A stretch of 64,000 nt of DNA. Source: Streptomyces sp. SCSIO 75703 (GTDB lineage Bacteria; Actinomycetota; Actinomycetes; Streptomycetales; Streptomycetaceae). The notes beneath the pieces are model-generated. The model was not told where the DNA came from, did no database searches, and saw only the letters and a list, made by a program, of their open reading frames with translations. Location of the stretch: positions 3,782,001 through 3,846,000 of the forward strand of contig NZ_CP144555.1 in assembly GCF_036607905.1 (NCBI RefSeq). The letters are read 5' to 3'. The position numbers and the translations under genes were made by a program. This document shows, piece after piece, positions 7,638 through 17,564 of this stretch; positions within the stretch are counted from its first letter, which is position 1, and each line of letters opens with the position of its first letter.

Positions 7638-8231
7638 ATGCCGATCACCGAAGACCTGCGCAAGACCTTCAGCGACCCCACCCCGCTCTACTTCGCCGCG
7701 GGCACCGCCGACCTCGCCTTCCAGCAGGCCAAGAAGGTGCCCGTGCTGGTCGAGCAGCTCCGTGCCGAGGCCCCGGCCCGGATCGAGGCCGTCCGCAACA
7801 CCGACCCGAAGGCCGTGCAGGAGCGGGCCGCCGCCCGCGTCCGCGAGACGCAGGGCACCCTGCAGAACAAGGTGAACGAGTTCGTCGGCTCCCTGGACGC
7901 CGACTTCAAGAAGCTCGGCGAGTCCGCCCAGGACCTCGCCCTGCGCGGCGTCGGCGTCGCCGCCGAGTACGCCGTGCGCGCCCGGGAGACCTACGAGAAG
8001 GTCGCCGAGCGCGGCGAGCAGGCCGTGCGCACCTGGCGCGGCCAGGCCGCCGAGGGCGTCGAGAGCGTCGCCGAGGGCGTCGAGGACGTGGCGGTCGCCG
8101 TCGAGCCGAAGCCCGAGCCGGTCGAGGTCACCGAGGAGAAGCCCGCCCCGGCGAAGAAGGCCCCGGCCGCCCGGAAGTCCCCGGCGCGCAAGAGCACCGG
8201 GACGAAGAGGACGCCGCCGTCCGCCGAGTGA
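7638..8231 (+). CDS. heparin-binding haemagglutinin (HBHA)-like protein
   Basis: A 197-residue protein. About 150 residues are a long coiled coil rich in Glu, Ala and Arg; the C-terminal tail of about 40 residues is Lys/Ala/Pro repeats (PAKKAPAARKSPARKSTG). This is the plan of mycobacterial HBHA, where the lysine tail binds polyanions. There is no signal peptide, as in HBHA. In Streptomyces the role is unknown; surface or nucleoid association are both possible. GGGAGGA precedes the ATG at 7638. It follows the XRE gene and ends before a strong hairpin. Confidence 0.75.
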   Translation: MPITEDLRKTFSDPTPLYFAAGTADLAFQQAKKVPVLVEQLRAEAPARIEAVRNTDPKAVQERAAARVRETQGTLQNKVNEFVGSLDADFKKLGESAQDLALRGVGVAAEYAVRARETYEKVAERGEQAVRTWRGQAAEGVESVAEGVEDVAVAVEPKPEPVEVTEEKPAPAKKAPAARKSPARKSTGTKRTPPSAE

Positions 8232-8277
8232 CTGGCGCCGGGCACCCCGCCCGGCGACGACGGCGGCACCGACCGGG

Positions 8278-8312
8278 AACGAGCCGGGCACCCTGGGGAT
8301 GCCCGGCTCGTT
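8278..8312 (+). terminator. strong hairpin terminator
   Basis: Thirteen-base perfect arms AACGAGCCGGGCA (8278-8290) and TGCCCGGCTCGTT (8300-8312) with a 9-base loop, 46 bases past the HBHA-like stop codon. Confidence 0.75.
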
Positions 8313-8351
8313 CTCCGGGTACCGTGACCGCGTAGGGACGATCCGAATCTG

Positions 8352-8705
8352 GTGGTGGACGTTGTGCTGATGCAGGGTTTCGCAGGCTTGATGTGGCTGC
8401 TGAGCACGGCCCTGATCCTTTTCAGCGGCTTCGCGTTGATCGACGCCGCCACGCGCCGCGAGGACGCCTACCGCGCGGCCGACAAGAAGACCAAGCCGTT
8501 CTGGCTGATCGTCCTCGGGCTCGCCTTCGTGGTGAACCTGATCTTCAACATCCTGTCGTTCCTGCCGATCATCGGCCTCATCGCGACGATCGTGTACATG
8601 GTCGACGTGCGGCCCGCGCTGCGCGGTCTGTCGGGCGGCGGGCGCAACACCCGCCGCGGCTCCAGCAGCGACGGCCCGTACGGCCCGTGGAACGGCGGCC
8701 GCTGA
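8352..8705 (+). CDS. DUF2516-family membrane protein
   Basis: A 117-residue protein with two or three membrane segments: residues about 8-30 (GFAGLMWLLSTALILFSGFA), 48-70 and 74-88. Between them is a short basic cytoplasmic loop (RREDAYRAADKKTK), and a Gly/Arg-rich tail follows. This matches DUF2516 proteins conserved in Streptomyces. GTG start at 8352; the ATG at 8370 is possible. No function is established. It is a single gene between terminators. Confidence 0.75.
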   Translation: MVDVVLMQGFAGLMWLLSTALILFSGFALIDAATRREDAYRAADKKTKPFWLIVLGLAFVVNLIFNILSFLPIIGLIATIVYMVDVRPALRGLSGGGRNTRRGSSSDGPYGPWNGGR

Positions 8706-8923
8706 ACGACGACGACCGGCCGGCCCGCATCCGGCCCGTCCCGTCCCGCCCCGGTCATCGGGGCACCGGCGGTCACAGGGCTCCCGCGGCCACCGGCGCT
8801 CCGGCGGCCGGGACCCCAGCCGTCCGACGGTCCGCCGTGGGCCGGTCCGCCGTCCGCCGCGCCCCCGCTCGGCCGGAGCGCGGGCGGCGGGCGGGCGGCG
8901 GGCGTGGTGCGCCGCCGTCCCGC

Positions 8924-10378
8924 TCAGGGCACCTGGGGCACGCGGTCGAGGAGCAGGACCGCGACGTCGTCCGTCAGCTCCCCGCCGTTGAGGTCGCGGA
9001 CCTCGTTCACCGCGGTCTGGAGCAACTGCTCGCCCCGCAGCCCGTCGGCGAAGCGGCGGCGCACCATCTCCACCATGCCGTCCTGGCCGAGCCGTTCCCG
9101 GCCCTGGCCGACGTGGCCCTCGATCAGGCCGTCGGTGTAGAGCATCAGGCTCCACTCGGCGCCGAGTTCGACCTCGGCCCGCGGCCAGCGGGCCGTCGGC
9201 AGCAGGCCGAGCGCCGGGCCGTTCTCGTCGTGGGGGAGCAGCCGGGCGGGCCGGTCCGGTCCCGCGAGCAGCGGCGCCGGATGACCGGCCAGGCAGAGGC
9301 CGGCCCGCGTCCCGTCCGGCGAGATGTCCACCGCGCACAGCGTCGCGAAGATCTCCTCGTCCGAGCGCTCGTGCTCCAGCACCTGCTGGAGGGTGGCGAG
9401 CAGTTCGTCCCCGCACATCCCGGCCAGGGTCAGCGCCCGCCAGGCGATGCGCAGTTCCACGCCGAGCGCCGCCTCGTCCGGGCCGTGCCCGCAGACGTCG
9501 CCGATCATGGCGTGCACGGTTCCGTCCGGGGTGCGGACGACGTCGTAGAAGTCCCCGCCGAGCAGCGCGCGGGAGCGGCCGGGACGGTAGCGGGCGGCGA
9601 ACCGCAGCGGTGAGCCGTCCAGGAGCGGCGTCGGCAGCAGCCCGCGTTCCAGGCGGGCGTTCTCCTGGGCGTGCAGCCGGCCCTCGGCCAGCCGCCGTTC
9701 CGCCCAGTCGGACCGCTTGCGCTCGACGGCGTAGCGGATCGCCCGGCTCAGCAGCCGGCCGTCGAGTTCGTCGCGGAGCAGGTAGTCCTGGGCGCCCACC
9801 GCCACCGCCTCCGCGCCGCGCTCGGCGTCGCCGGCCGAGGTGAGCGCGAGCACGGCGTGCCGGGGCGCCAGCTCCAGTACGTGCCTCAGCACGGCCAGCT
9901 CGTCGTCGTCCGCCGCGTCGCCGCCACGGGCCGGGCCCGGCAGGGCGAGGTCCAGCAGGATGCAGTGGACGTCGTCGGTCAGCAGCCGCTCGGCCTCGGT
10001 GAGGTTGCGGGCGGTACGGACCCGGATCGGCTTGCCGGCCTGGTCGAGCAGGTCGGGCACGATCGGGGAACCGTTCGGATCGTCCTCGATCAGCAGCAGC
10101 GTCAGATTGACGGGCGGGGTGGTGTCCGGGTGGTCCGTGGTGTCCTCGCGCTTCTCCGTGGGGGACGCGCTCGGCCCGTCCGGGGCGGCGGGCTCGTGCG
10201 CGCCGCCGGCGGCGTCGCGCGGGTCCGTGGTGCTCGCGCACCGGGTGGTGGTGTTCTCGGCCGGGGCGTTCCCCGGGGTGGCCCGCTCCTCGCGGGGGCC
10301 GCCGTCCGGAGACGCGGGGGGCGCCTGACCGCACTCGGCGGCCGGGATCGCCCTCTGCCGCGGTACGGGTACGGGCAT
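8924..10378 (-). CDS. response-regulator/PP2C-type serine phosphatase (RsbU-like)
   Basis: A 484-residue protein. After about 90 disordered residues comes a receiver domain (LTLLLIEDDPNG, then CILLDLALPG with the likely phospho-acceptor Asp, and LTSAGDAERG). A coiled linker leads to a SpoIIE/PP2C phosphatase domain (GGDFYDVV, IGDVCGHGPDEAA, LMLYTDGLIEG, ELTDDVAVLLL) with the metal-binding aspartates present. Such proteins dephosphorylate anti-sigma-factor antagonists when the receiver is phosphorylated. ATG at 10378 behind GGAAGGA. No partner kinase gene is adjacent. The 218 bases before 8924 hold no gene. Confidence 0.84.
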   Translation of the reverse strand: MPVPVPRQRAIPAAECGQAPPASPDGGPREERATPGNAPAENTTTRCASTTDPRDAAGGAHEPAAPDGPSASPTEKREDTTDHPDTTPPVNLTLLLIEDDPNGSPIVPDLLDQAGKPIRVRTARNLTEAERLLTDDVHCILLDLALPGPARGGDAADDDELAVLRHVLELAPRHAVLALTSAGDAERGAEAVAVGAQDYLLRDELDGRLLSRAIRYAVERKRSDWAERRLAEGRLHAQENARLERGLLPTPLLDGSPLRFAARYRPGRSRALLGGDFYDVVRTPDGTVHAMIGDVCGHGPDEAALGVELRIAWRALTLAGMCGDELLATLQQVLEHERSDEEIFATLCAVDISPDGTRAGLCLAGHPAPLLAGPDRPARLLPHDENGPALGLLPTARWPRAEVELGAEWSLMLYTDGLIEGHVGQGRERLGQDGMVEMVRRRFADGLRGEQLLQTAVNEVRDLNGGELTDDVAVLLLDRVPQVP

Positions 10379-10725
10379 GATCGTGGGTTTCCTTCCCTCC
10401 CCCCGAGGGCACGGTGGGGCGAGGGACCTCGACCCACCGACGGGGACCATAGCGGGTGACGGCACCGGCGCGGAATGGCCGGCCCCGCCGGGCCACGGCA
10501 CCGGACGCCGTCATATGCGGTGTTCTGTCCCGCAGTTGGGCACGTTGCCGGGGTGCGGGGGATGACGAACGTCACGCGGGGTGGGCGCCGCGCGTGGACT
10601 GCGTCACGTGGTCCGGATCTCGCCACCGGGGGTGGGGGTTCGGCCCCGTCACCACGTCGTACGGGCGGGGGCGTGCCCGGGGCCGCCGGGTCGCGGGGGA
10701 CGGGGCTGCCAGGTGGCGGGGGCGC

Positions 10726-10785
10726 GCGTGGCCGGGGTCACGGCGCTCGGCGCTCGGCGGGCGGGCGTGGCCGGGGTCACGGCGC
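10726..10785. repeat. 21-bp direct repeat in a gene-free gap
   Basis: A 21-base unit, GTGGCCGGGGTCACGG within it, occurs at 10726-10746 and 10765-10785. The whole gap 10379-10874 shows no credible gene. Confidence 0.7.
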
Positions 10786-10874
10786 CGGGCTTCCCCGCAT
10801 GCCGTATCCCACGGGCCGCACGACGCAGGCCGTGACCCGCAGGCCGCCCGTCCGCCGTGAGGGCGCCGTCCGGC

Positions 10875-11975
10875 TCAGCGCTCCGGCCGTACCACCCCGA
10901 GGATCGGCATCGTGCCGGCGCCGGCCATCGTCACCGTGCGTCCGGGGCGCGGGGCGTGCACGACCGAGCCGTCGCCGACGTACATGCCGACGTGGCTGGC
11001 GTCCTCGAAGTAGATGATCAGGTCGCCGGGGCGCATGTCCTCGACGTCGACGCGCCGCAGTTGCCGCCACTGCTCCTGCGAGGTGCGCGGTATCCCCTGG
11101 CCGGCCGCGGCCCACGCCTGCGAGGTGAGGCCGGAGCAGTCGAAGGAGGACGGGCCCGCCGCGCCCCACACGTACGGTTTGCCGATCTGGGCCGTGGCGT
11201 ACTCCACCGCCTTGCGCCCCCGCTCGGTCGCCTTGCCGCGGAGATCCCCGAGGATGCCGGAGCGGAGCCAGGCGGCCTGGGCCTCGCGCGCGGCCTGCCG
11301 TTCCAGTTGGGCGAGGCGCTCCCGCTCCTCCTTCTCCAGCTCCGATTCCAGCTTCTCGGCGGCGGCGACGCGCTTCTCGACCTTCTCGCGGGCGGTCGCC
11401 TTCTCCTTGCGGTTGGCCTCCAGCTTCCGGCCCCGGGCGGCGGCGTCGGCCGCGTAGGTCTCCAGGTCCTGCTGGGCGCGGGCGAGTTCGCCGAGCAGGC
11501 CCTTGGTGGCGCGCTGGCCCTGCATGACCCGGCCGCCGGCGTCGAGGAACTCCTCCGGGTCCCTGCTCAGCATCAGCTTGGCCTCGTCGGGCAGGCCACC
11601 GGTGCGGTACTGGGCGCGGGCGGCGGCACCGGCGCGGTCGCGCAGGCGGTCCAGCCGCTCCTGGCCTCGGGCGGTCTTCTTGGCCAGTTCGGCGATCTCG
11701 GCGGACTGCTCGCGGGCCTTCTCCTCCGCCGCGTTGTACTCGTCGGTGGCGGTGGCGGCGGCCCGGTAGAGGGACTCCAGCTCCTTGCGCACCGCCTCCA
11801 GGTCGCGGGCCGGGGCGGCGGTGGCGCTCGGGGCCGGCGGTGCCGGTGGGGCGGGTGAGGTGGGTCCGGGGGTGGGAGCGGGGGCCGCGAACGCCGTCCC
11901 CGGGGCCGCCAGCAGGGTGACCGCGCAGACCACGGTCACGGCGGCGGCCGTCAACCCGTGCTTGCCCGTACGCAT
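10875..11975 (-). CDS. secreted NlpC/P60 peptidoglycan hydrolase with coiled coil
   Basis: A 366-residue exported protein. A signal peptide (residues 1-30, ending GTAFA) is followed by a Pro/Ala linker, then a long coiled coil (about 50-235) like those of RipA-type hydrolases, then an NlpC/P60 domain. Catalytic residues are visible: Cys280 in FDCSGL, His328 in SHVGMY, His340 in VVHAP. It should cleave peptide stems of peptidoglycan, with the coiled coil acting as autoinhibitory or docking part. ATG at 11975 behind GGTGGGGGG. The 237-base leader shows no recognisable riboswitch. Confidence 0.86.
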   Translation of the reverse strand: MRTGKHGLTAAAVTVVCAVTLLAAPGTAFAAPAPTPGPTSPAPPAPPAPSATAAPARDLEAVRKELESLYRAAATATDEYNAAEEKAREQSAEIAELAKKTARGQERLDRLRDRAGAAARAQYRTGGLPDEAKLMLSRDPEEFLDAGGRVMQGQRATKGLLGELARAQQDLETYAADAAARGRKLEANRKEKATAREKVEKRVAAAEKLESELEKEERERLAQLERQAAREAQAAWLRSGILGDLRGKATERGRKAVEYATAQIGKPYVWGAAGPSSFDCSGLTSQAWAAAGQGIPRTSQEQWRQLRRVDVEDMRPGDLIIYFEDASHVGMYVGDGSVVHAPRPGRTVTMAGAGTMPILGVVRPER

Positions 11976-12212
11976 ATGGCGCCCCCCACCATCGATGAAC
12001 CCGTCAGTAACATCGCGTCGCTCGGGGGATCGTGCCACGTCCGGAGCTGAAACGACAGAGGGGGTGCGTCCCTCGCAGGGGGGCGCACGCGACCCGGAGA
12101 ATCGAGCGGCGGGCCACGGGCCACGGGCGACGGGCGGCGGGCACTACGGGCGGCACGGCAGGCGGCAGGCGGCGAGCCGGGCGAGAGGGGCGAGGGGCGA
12201 GGGGGGAGCGGG

Positions 12213-13061
12213 TCAGCCCCGAGGCGCCAACGCCGCCCAGCGCACCGTCACTTCGCCCTGCCGCCACCGCGCCGGCCCGTCCGCCACCGGCCAGTCGGCG
12301 GTAAGGTCCCGCACCGTCCGCAGCCAGCGCTGGCGGGCCCCGTAGGACGCGTACGGCGCGGCGGCGGCCCAGGCGCGGTCGAAATCGCGCAGGAAGGCGT
12401 GGACCGGCTCGCCGGGGACGTTGCGGTGGATCAGCGCCTTCGGCAGCCGTTCCGCGAGGTCGGAGGGGCGTTCCAGCGAGCCGAGCCGGGTGGCGAAGGT
12501 CACCGTGCGGGGGCCCTCCGGGCCGAGCGCGACCCACACGTGCCGCCGGCCGATCTCGTCGCAGGTGCCCTCGACCAGCAGCCCGCCCCGGGAGTGCTCC
12601 GTCGCCGGCGCGAGCCGCGCGCACAGCCGCCGCCAGACCGCGGCGACCTCGGACTCGTCGTACTGGCGCAGGACGTTCGCCGCGCGGATCAGGGCCGGGC
12701 GCCGGGTGACCGGGACCTCGAAGCCGCCGTGCCGGAAGACCAGTCCCTCGCGCGCGTACGGGGCGGCGCCCGCGACCCGCTCCGGGTCGATCTCGACACC
12801 GACCACGCGGGTGCGCGGCGCGACGGCGCGCAGGCGGTGCAGCAGTTCGACGGCGGTCCAGGGGGCGGCGCCGTAGCCGAGGTCGACGGCGACGGGGTCG
12901 TCGGCGCGGCGCAGTTCGGCGCCGTGGACGGCGGCGATCCAGCGGTCCATCCGGCGCAGCCGGTTCGGGTTGGTCGTGCCCCGTGTGACCGTCCCCACCA
13001 CGGGGGCGCCGCCGCCCGGCCGCAGCAGGGCACGGGGACGGCCGGTGGGGAGGGAGGGCAT
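12213..13061 (-). CDS. SAM-dependent methyltransferase-like protein
   Basis: A 282-residue protein with a Rossmann-type N-terminal region: the SAM loop is VAVDLGYGAAPWTAVELLHR and the acidic strand is VVGVEIDPERVA. The NPPY-like catalytic motif of base methylases is absent, and the tail carries ATEHSRGGLLVEGTCDEIGR. It is widely conserved in Streptomyces beside mshA, which is divergent 202 bases away. ATG at 13061 behind AGGGAGG. Substrate unknown. Confidence 0.7.
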   Translation of the reverse strand: MPSLPTGRPRALLRPGGGAPVVGTVTRGTTNPNRLRRMDRWIAAVHGAELRRADDPVAVDLGYGAAPWTAVELLHRLRAVAPRTRVVGVEIDPERVAGAAPYAREGLVFRHGGFEVPVTRRPALIRAANVLRQYDESEVAAVWRRLCARLAPATEHSRGGLLVEGTCDEIGRRHVWVALGPEGPRTVTFATRLGSLERPSDLAERLPKALIHRNVPGEPVHAFLRDFDRAWAAAAPYASYGARQRWLRTVRDLTADWPVADGPARWRQGEVTVRWAALAPRG

Positions 13062-13263
13062 GCCTACGAGGGTAAGCGGCGCGGCGCGGCGCGCCGGAGC
13101 GCGGGCCCCCGCGCACGGAACAGCTCGAACGGTTGATCGACCTTCGTAATGATTCGGCAAAGGCCCGGAAACCGGAAATGGAGCACTGCCATCCGGCGTT
13201 CCACTCCTCGGAGGGCCGGGCGGGTCCTCCGACCGGCATGTCCGCAGCGAGGAGGAACGGCTC

Positions 13264-14601
13264 GTGAGCCAGTACGTCGGCAGGCTCGGGCGTCGCTCAC
13301 CGGCGGCCTCACCCCTGCGGAGACTGTCCCGCAGGCCCCGCCGCGTGGCCATGCTCTCCGTGCACACCTCACCGCTCCACCAGCCCGGCACCGGCGACGC
13401 CGGCGGCATGAACGTCTACATCGTGGAACTCGCCCAGCGCCTCGCCGCCATCAACATCGAGGTCGAGATCTTCACCCGGGCCACCACGGCCGCCCTCCCG
13501 CCCAGCGTCGAACTGGCCCCCGGCGTCCTCGTCCGGCACGTCGACGCCGGCCCCTACGAGGGGCTGGCCAAAGAGGACCTCCCGGCCCAGCTCTGCGCCT
13601 TCACCCACGGTGTCATGCAGACGTGGGCCGGCCACCGCCCCGGCCACTACGACCTCGTCCACTCCCACTACTGGCTCTCCGGCCACGTCGGCTGGCTCGC
13701 CGCCGAACGCTGGGGCGCCCCCCTCGTGCACGCCATGCACACCATGGCCAAGGTCAAGAACGCCAACCTGGCCGAGGGCGACACGCCCGAACCGGCCGCG
13801 CGCGTCATCGGGGAGACCCAGATCGTCTCCGCCTCCGACCGCCTCATCGCCAACACCGCCGAAGAGGCCGACGAACTGGTCCGGCACTACGCCGCCGACC
13901 CGGCCAAGGTCGCCGTCGTCCACCCGGGCGTCAACCTCGAACGGTTCCGTCCCGCCGACGGCCGCGCCGCCGCCCGCGCCCGCCTCGGCCTCCCGCAGGA
14001 CGCGCTGATCCCGCTCTTCGCCGGCCGGATACAGCCCCTCAAAGCCCCCGACGTGCTGCTCCGCGCGGTCGCCGTCCTCCTCGACGAACGCCCCGAACTG
14101 CGCTCGCGCATCCTCGTCCCCGTCGTCGGCGGCCCCAGCGGCAGCGGCCTCGCCAAACCGGAGGGCCTCCAGAAGCTCGCCGCGCGGCTCGGCATCGCCG
14201 ACGTCGTCCGTTTCCGCCCGCCGGTCGGGCAGGAACAGCTCGCCGACTGGTTCCGTGCCGCGTCCGTGCTGGTCATGCCCTCCTACAGCGAGTCCTTCGG
14301 CCTCGTCGCCATCGAGGCGCAGGCGACCGGCACGCCGGTCCTCGCCGCCGCCGTCGGCGGCCTGCCCGTCGCCGTCCGCGACGGACACACCGGGCGCCTC
14401 GTCCACGGCCACGAACCCGGCGCCTACGCGCGCGTACTGGCCGACTTCGCCGACGAGCCGTCGCTCACCGACCGCATGGGCGCCGCCGCCGCACGGCACG
14501 CGCGTGCCTTCGGCTGGGACGGCGCCGCCGCCGCCACCGCCGACGTGTACTCGGCCGCGATCCAGTCCCACCGCCGTCGCGTACGCTCGCCCCATGGCTG
14601 A
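13264..14601 (+). CDS. mshA: D-inositol-3-phosphate glycosyltransferase (mycothiol step 1)
   Basis: A 445-residue GT4 glycosyltransferase that joins UDP-GlcNAc to inositol-3-phosphate, the first step of mycothiol synthesis in the cytoplasm. The N-terminal domain has [20 protein letters not shown], with the Gly-rich nucleotide loop, and VHSHYWLSG. The C-terminal domain has [15 protein letters not shown] and the E-x7-E motif in [20 protein letters not shown]. About 28 residues of basic leader precede the fold. GTG start at 13264 behind GAGGAA. It overlaps the next gene by 8 bases, so the two are co-transcribed. Confidence 0.94.
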   Translation: MSQYVGRLGRRSPAASPLRRLSRRPRRVAMLSVHTSPLHQPGTGDAGGMNVYIVELAQRLAAINIEVEIFTRATTAALPPSVELAPGVLVRHVDAGPYEGLAKEDLPAQLCAFTHGVMQTWAGHRPGHYDLVHSHYWLSGHVGWLAAERWGAPLVHAMHTMAKVKNANLAEGDTPEPAARVIGETQIVSASDRLIANTAEEADELVRHYAADPAKVAVVHPGVNLERFRPADGRAAARARLGLPQDALIPLFAGRIQPLKAPDVLLRAVAVLLDERPELRSRILVPVVGGPSGSGLAKPEGLQKLAARLGIADVVRFRPPVGQEQLADWFRAASVLVMPSYSESFGLVAIEAQATGTPVLAAAVGGLPVAVRDGHTGRLVHGHEPGAYARVLADFADEPSLTDRMGAAAARHARAFGWDGAAAATADVYSAAIQSHRRRVRSPHG

Positions 14602-15124
14602 CGGAGAGAAGGCGGCGGAGGCGGCGCGGACCCTGGAGGGCGCCCTGGGCGACGCCGGTCTGGAGTGGGAGACCACCGAACCCGGGAAGTACGTCGTCAC
14701 CCTCCCCGGCACCCGGAAGCTGTCGACCACCGTCTCCCTGGTCCTCGGCCGCCACTCCCTCTCCCTGAACGCCTTCGTCGTCCGCCACCCCGACGAGAAC
14801 GAGCCCGCCGTCCACCGCTGGCTGCTCGAACGCAACCTCAGGCTCTACGGCGTGAGCTACGCCGTCGACCGGCTCGGCGACGTCTACGTCACCGCCAAGC
14901 TCCCCCTCTCCGCCGTCGCCCCCGACGAGATCGACCGGCTCCTCGGCCAGGTCCTGGAGGCCGCCGACGGCGCCTTCAACACGCTGCTGGAGATGGGCTT
15001 CGCCACCGCCATCCGCAAGGAGCACGCCTGGCGGACCTCGCGCGGCGAGTCGACGCGCAACCTGGAGGCGTTCACCCACCTGATCGAACGCACCGGGACC
15101 GACGCGGAGCGCACCGAGGGCTGA
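14594..15124 (+). CDS. YbjN-domain protein
   Basis: A 176-residue protein of the YbjN/type III secretion chaperone-like fold. The core includes [37 protein letters not shown] and VYVTAKLPL. It lies in a fixed pair with mshA in Streptomyces, overlapping it by 8 bases (ATG at 14594). The family has no assigned biochemical role; it may assist protein folding or stress responses. Confidence 0.8.
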   Translation: MADGEKAAEAARTLEGALGDAGLEWETTEPGKYVVTLPGTRKLSTTVSLVLGRHSLSLNAFVVRHPDENEPAVHRWLLERNLRLYGVSYAVDRLGDVYVTAKLPLSAVAPDEIDRLLGQVLEAADGAFNTLLEMGFATAIRKEHAWRTSRGESTRNLEAFTHLIERTGTDAERTEG

Positions 15125-15202
15125 CACGGGGCGCGGGGAGCGCTGAGGCGGAGCGCACCGACGCGCGGGGAGGGGCTCCGGGGAGGCGCGGGTGGGGGTG
15201 CC

Positions 15203-16522
15203 TCAGGTGGTGCCGACCCCTTCCGCCCGGTCCGCGGTCCCCTCGCCCCCGGCGTCCGCCCCCGGCGTCCCCTTCCCGGTCGGCGCCGCCGGACCCGCCG
15301 CCCCCGCGCTCCCCTCCTCCGGCAGCCGCCGCATGAGCAGCGCGTACCCGGCCGCCGCGACCGTGCCGACGAGCGCGCACAGCCCCCACAGCCACTCGGC
15401 GCCGTGACGGTCGATGACGAAGCCGGACACCAGCGGGGCGACGAGGGAGGCCACGGCCCAGGACAGGGTGTACATGCCCTGGTAGCGGCCCCGCCCGTGC
15501 ACCGGCGAGAGCCGGACGACCAGCCCAGTCTGCGTCGGGGCGTTGACGATCTCCGCCAGCGTCCACACGCAGACGGTGAGCGCGAACACGCCGACCGACC
15601 CGGCGAACGCGGTGAGCCCGAACCCGTACCCGGCCAGCAGGGCGGAGACGACGAGCAGCCGACGGGGATCGCGGTGCTCGATGAACCGGGTGACCGGGAT
15701 CTGCAGGACGACGATCAGCACGCCGTTGACGGCGATGGCCATGCCGTAGTCCGCGGGGGTGAACCCGGCCGCGCCCATGGCGACCGGCAGCCCGACCGAA
15801 CCCTGCTGGAAGATCACGGCGATGAGGAAGGACAGGCCCACCACGCTCATGTAACGGCCGTCGCGCAGCACGGTCCCGAGCGAGACCGGCGCCTGCGCCG
15901 CGGCGGAGGCCGGGCCGTCCTCGCGCACCGGACGCGACTCGGGCAGCTTGACGAAGACCAGGATCGCGCAGGCCAGCGTCATCCCGGCCTCCAGCAGGAA
16001 CCCGGCGAGGTAGCTGACCTCGGCGATGAAACCGGCCGCCATGGAGGACACGGCGAAGCCGAGGTTGATCGCCCAGTAGTTGAGGGAGAAGGCCCGGACG
16101 CGGTCCTCGGGCCGCACGATGTCCGCCATCATCGCCTGCACGGCGGGCCGGGAGGCGTTGCTCGCCATGCCGACGAGGAAGGCGACGGACGCGATGGCGA
16201 CCGGGTCCTGCACGAAGCCGAGCAGCGCGACCGACAGCGCGGTGCCGCTCTGCGCGACGAGCAGCGTGGGCCGCCGGCCGAGCCGGTCGGTCATCACGCC
16301 GGCGCCCAGCGACGAGACGACGCCGCCGAGCCCGTGCAGGGCGACGACGAGGCCCGCGTAGGAGGCGGAGTAGCCGCGTTCGAGGGTCAGGTAGAGCGCC
16401 ATGAAGGTGGCGACGAAGGCGCCGAGCCGGTTGACCAGGGTGCTCGTCCACAGCCACCAGAACGCGCGGGGGAGCCCGGAAACGGACTCGCGTGCGGCGC
16501 GTCGCAGACCGGCGACTGACAT
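15203..16522 (-). CDS. MFS exporter
   Basis: A 439-residue major facilitator protein with about 12 membrane segments. The loop 2-3 signature DRLGRRPTLL is at residues about 80-90, and the N-terminal half shows WLWTSTLVNRLGAFV typical of MDR-type exporters (MdtH/YajR-like). The C-terminal tail is Ala/Gly-rich and soluble. Substrate unknown. It is divergent from gpmA, with 180 bases between starts. Stop codons of this gene and the YbjN gene are 79 bases apart, convergent. Confidence 0.85.
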   Translation of the reverse strand: MSVAGLRRAARESVSGLPRAFWWLWTSTLVNRLGAFVATFMALYLTLERGYSASYAGLVVALHGLGGVVSSLGAGVMTDRLGRRPTLLVAQSGTALSVALLGFVQDPVAIASVAFLVGMASNASRPAVQAMMADIVRPEDRVRAFSLNYWAINLGFAVSSMAAGFIAEVSYLAGFLLEAGMTLACAILVFVKLPESRPVREDGPASAAAQAPVSLGTVLRDGRYMSVVGLSFLIAVIFQQGSVGLPVAMGAAGFTPADYGMAIAVNGVLIVVLQIPVTRFIEHRDPRRLLVVSALLAGYGFGLTAFAGSVGVFALTVCVWTLAEIVNAPTQTGLVVRLSPVHGRGRYQGMYTLSWAVASLVAPLVSGFVIDRHGAEWLWGLCALVGTVAAAGYALLMRRLPEEGSAGAAGPAAPTGKGTPGADAGGEGTADRAEGVGTT

Positions 16523-16702
16523 GGCGGACCCCCGTGGCGTGCGAAACGGCGTGTAAGCGGCTGATGCGGTGATCAGACCTTACGGACGCCGTCCCTCCGG
16601 AGGCCAGTCGTTTAGCAACACCCGTCAAACGTCGACGGCCCCGGCGTCCGCCCCTCGGGCGCGGCGCGCGGGCGCCGGGGCGGGTCGATTACGCTCGGGA
16701 GC

Positions 16703-17464
16703 ATGGCCGACGCACCGTACAAGCTGATCCTCCTCCGCCACGGCGAGAGCGAGTGGAACGAGAAGAACCTGTTCACCGGCTGGGTGGACGTCAACCTCAC
16801 CCCGAAGGGCGAGAAGGAGGCGACGCGCGGCGGTGAGCTGCTCAAGGACGCCGGCCTGCTGCCCGACGTGGTCCACACCTCCGTCCAGAAGCGTGCGATC
16901 CGCACCGCCCAGCTCGCGCTGGAGAGCGCCGACCGCCTCTGGATCCCCGTCCACCGGAGCTGGCGCCTGAACGAGCGTCACTACGGCGCCCTCCAGGGCA
17001 AGGACAAGGCGCAGACCCTCGCGGAGTTCGGCGAAGAGCAGTTCATGCTGTGGCGCCGCTCCTACGACACCCCGCCGCCGGCCCTGGACCGCGACGCCGA
17101 GTACTCCCAGTTCTCCGACCCGCGCTACGGCATGCTCCCGCCGGAGCTGCGTCCCCAGACGGAGTGCCTCAAGGACGTCGTCGCCCGGATGCTGCCCTAC
17201 TGGTTCGACAGCATCGTCCCCGACCTGCTCACCGGCCGCACCGTCCTCGTCGCCGCCCACGGCAACAGCCTCCGCGCCCTGGTCAAGCACCTCGACGGCA
17301 TCTCCGACGCCGACATCGCGGGCCTGAACATCCCCACGGGCATCCCGCTCTCCTACAACCTGGACGCCGAGTTCCGCCCCCTCAACCCGGGCGGCACCTA
17401 CCTCGACCCGGACGCCGCGGCAGCGGCGATCGAAGCGGTCAAGAACCAGGGCAAGAAGAAGTAA
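16703..17464 (+). CDS. gpmA: 2,3-bisphosphoglycerate-dependent phosphoglycerate mutase
   Basis: A 253-residue enzyme that interconverts 3- and 2-phosphoglycerate in glycolysis. The phospho-acceptor His13 is in [11 protein letters not shown], followed by [13 protein letters not shown] and the second catalytic His in [17 protein letters not shown]. The length is normal for the dPGM family. The last codons (NQGKKK stop) fall inside the left attachment repeat of the integrated element. The integrated state keeps the reading frame complete. Confidence 0.95.
   Translation: MADAPYKLILLRHGESEWNEKNLFTGWVDVNLTPKGEKEATRGGELLKDAGLLPDVVHTSVQKRAIRTAQLALESADRLWIPVHRSWRLNERHYGALQGKDKAQTLAEFGEEQFMLWRRSYDTPPPALDRDAEYSQFSDPRYGMLPPELRPQTECLKDVVARMLPYWFDSIVPDLLTGRTVLVAAHGNSLRALVKHLDGISDADIAGLNIPTGIPLSYNLDAEFRPLNPGGTYLDPDAAAAAIEAVKNQGKKK
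17440..17463 (+). repeat. attL: left attachment repeat at the 3' end of gpmA
   Basis: This 24-base segment repeats at 29250-29273 with one mismatch; the inner 18 bases (17446-17463, CCAGGGCAAGAAGAAGTA) are identical. It marks the left junction of the AICE. Confidence 0.8.
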
Positions 17465-17478
17465 GCCCGCACGAATAG

Positions 17479-17513
17479 GCCCCCTACCTGCGGTTTCTTC
17501 GCTGGTAGGGGGC
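17479..17513 (+). terminator. terminator after gpmA, element-derived
   Basis: Arms GCCCCCTACC (17479-17488) and GGTAGGGGGC (17504-17513) with a 15-base loop, followed by TTTG. It lies inside the element and would replace the chromosomal terminator now found beyond attR (29284-29325). Confidence 0.8.
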
Positions 17514-17527
17514 TTTGTGTTGTCCGT

Positions 17528-17548
17528 GGGCCGTCTCTGGGCCGTCCC
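17528..17548 (+). repeat. candidate integrase arm-type site, left
   Basis: The 21-base segment is two GGGCCGTC units separated by three bases. A near copy with two to three differences is at 29130-29150, inside the other end of the element. Confidence 0.4.
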
Positions 17549-17564
17549 TTGCTCGGCGGTTCCG

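Noticed and set aside
7446..10514. 1,022-residue minus-strand frame
   Set aside because: It runs antisense to three well-supported genes and in another frame of the phosphatase gene; composition is that of a shadow.
11976..12212. Cyclic di-AMP riboswitch before the NlpC/P60 gene
   Set aside because: Some Streptomyces hydrolase genes have one, but I could not find its conserved core motifs in this leader.
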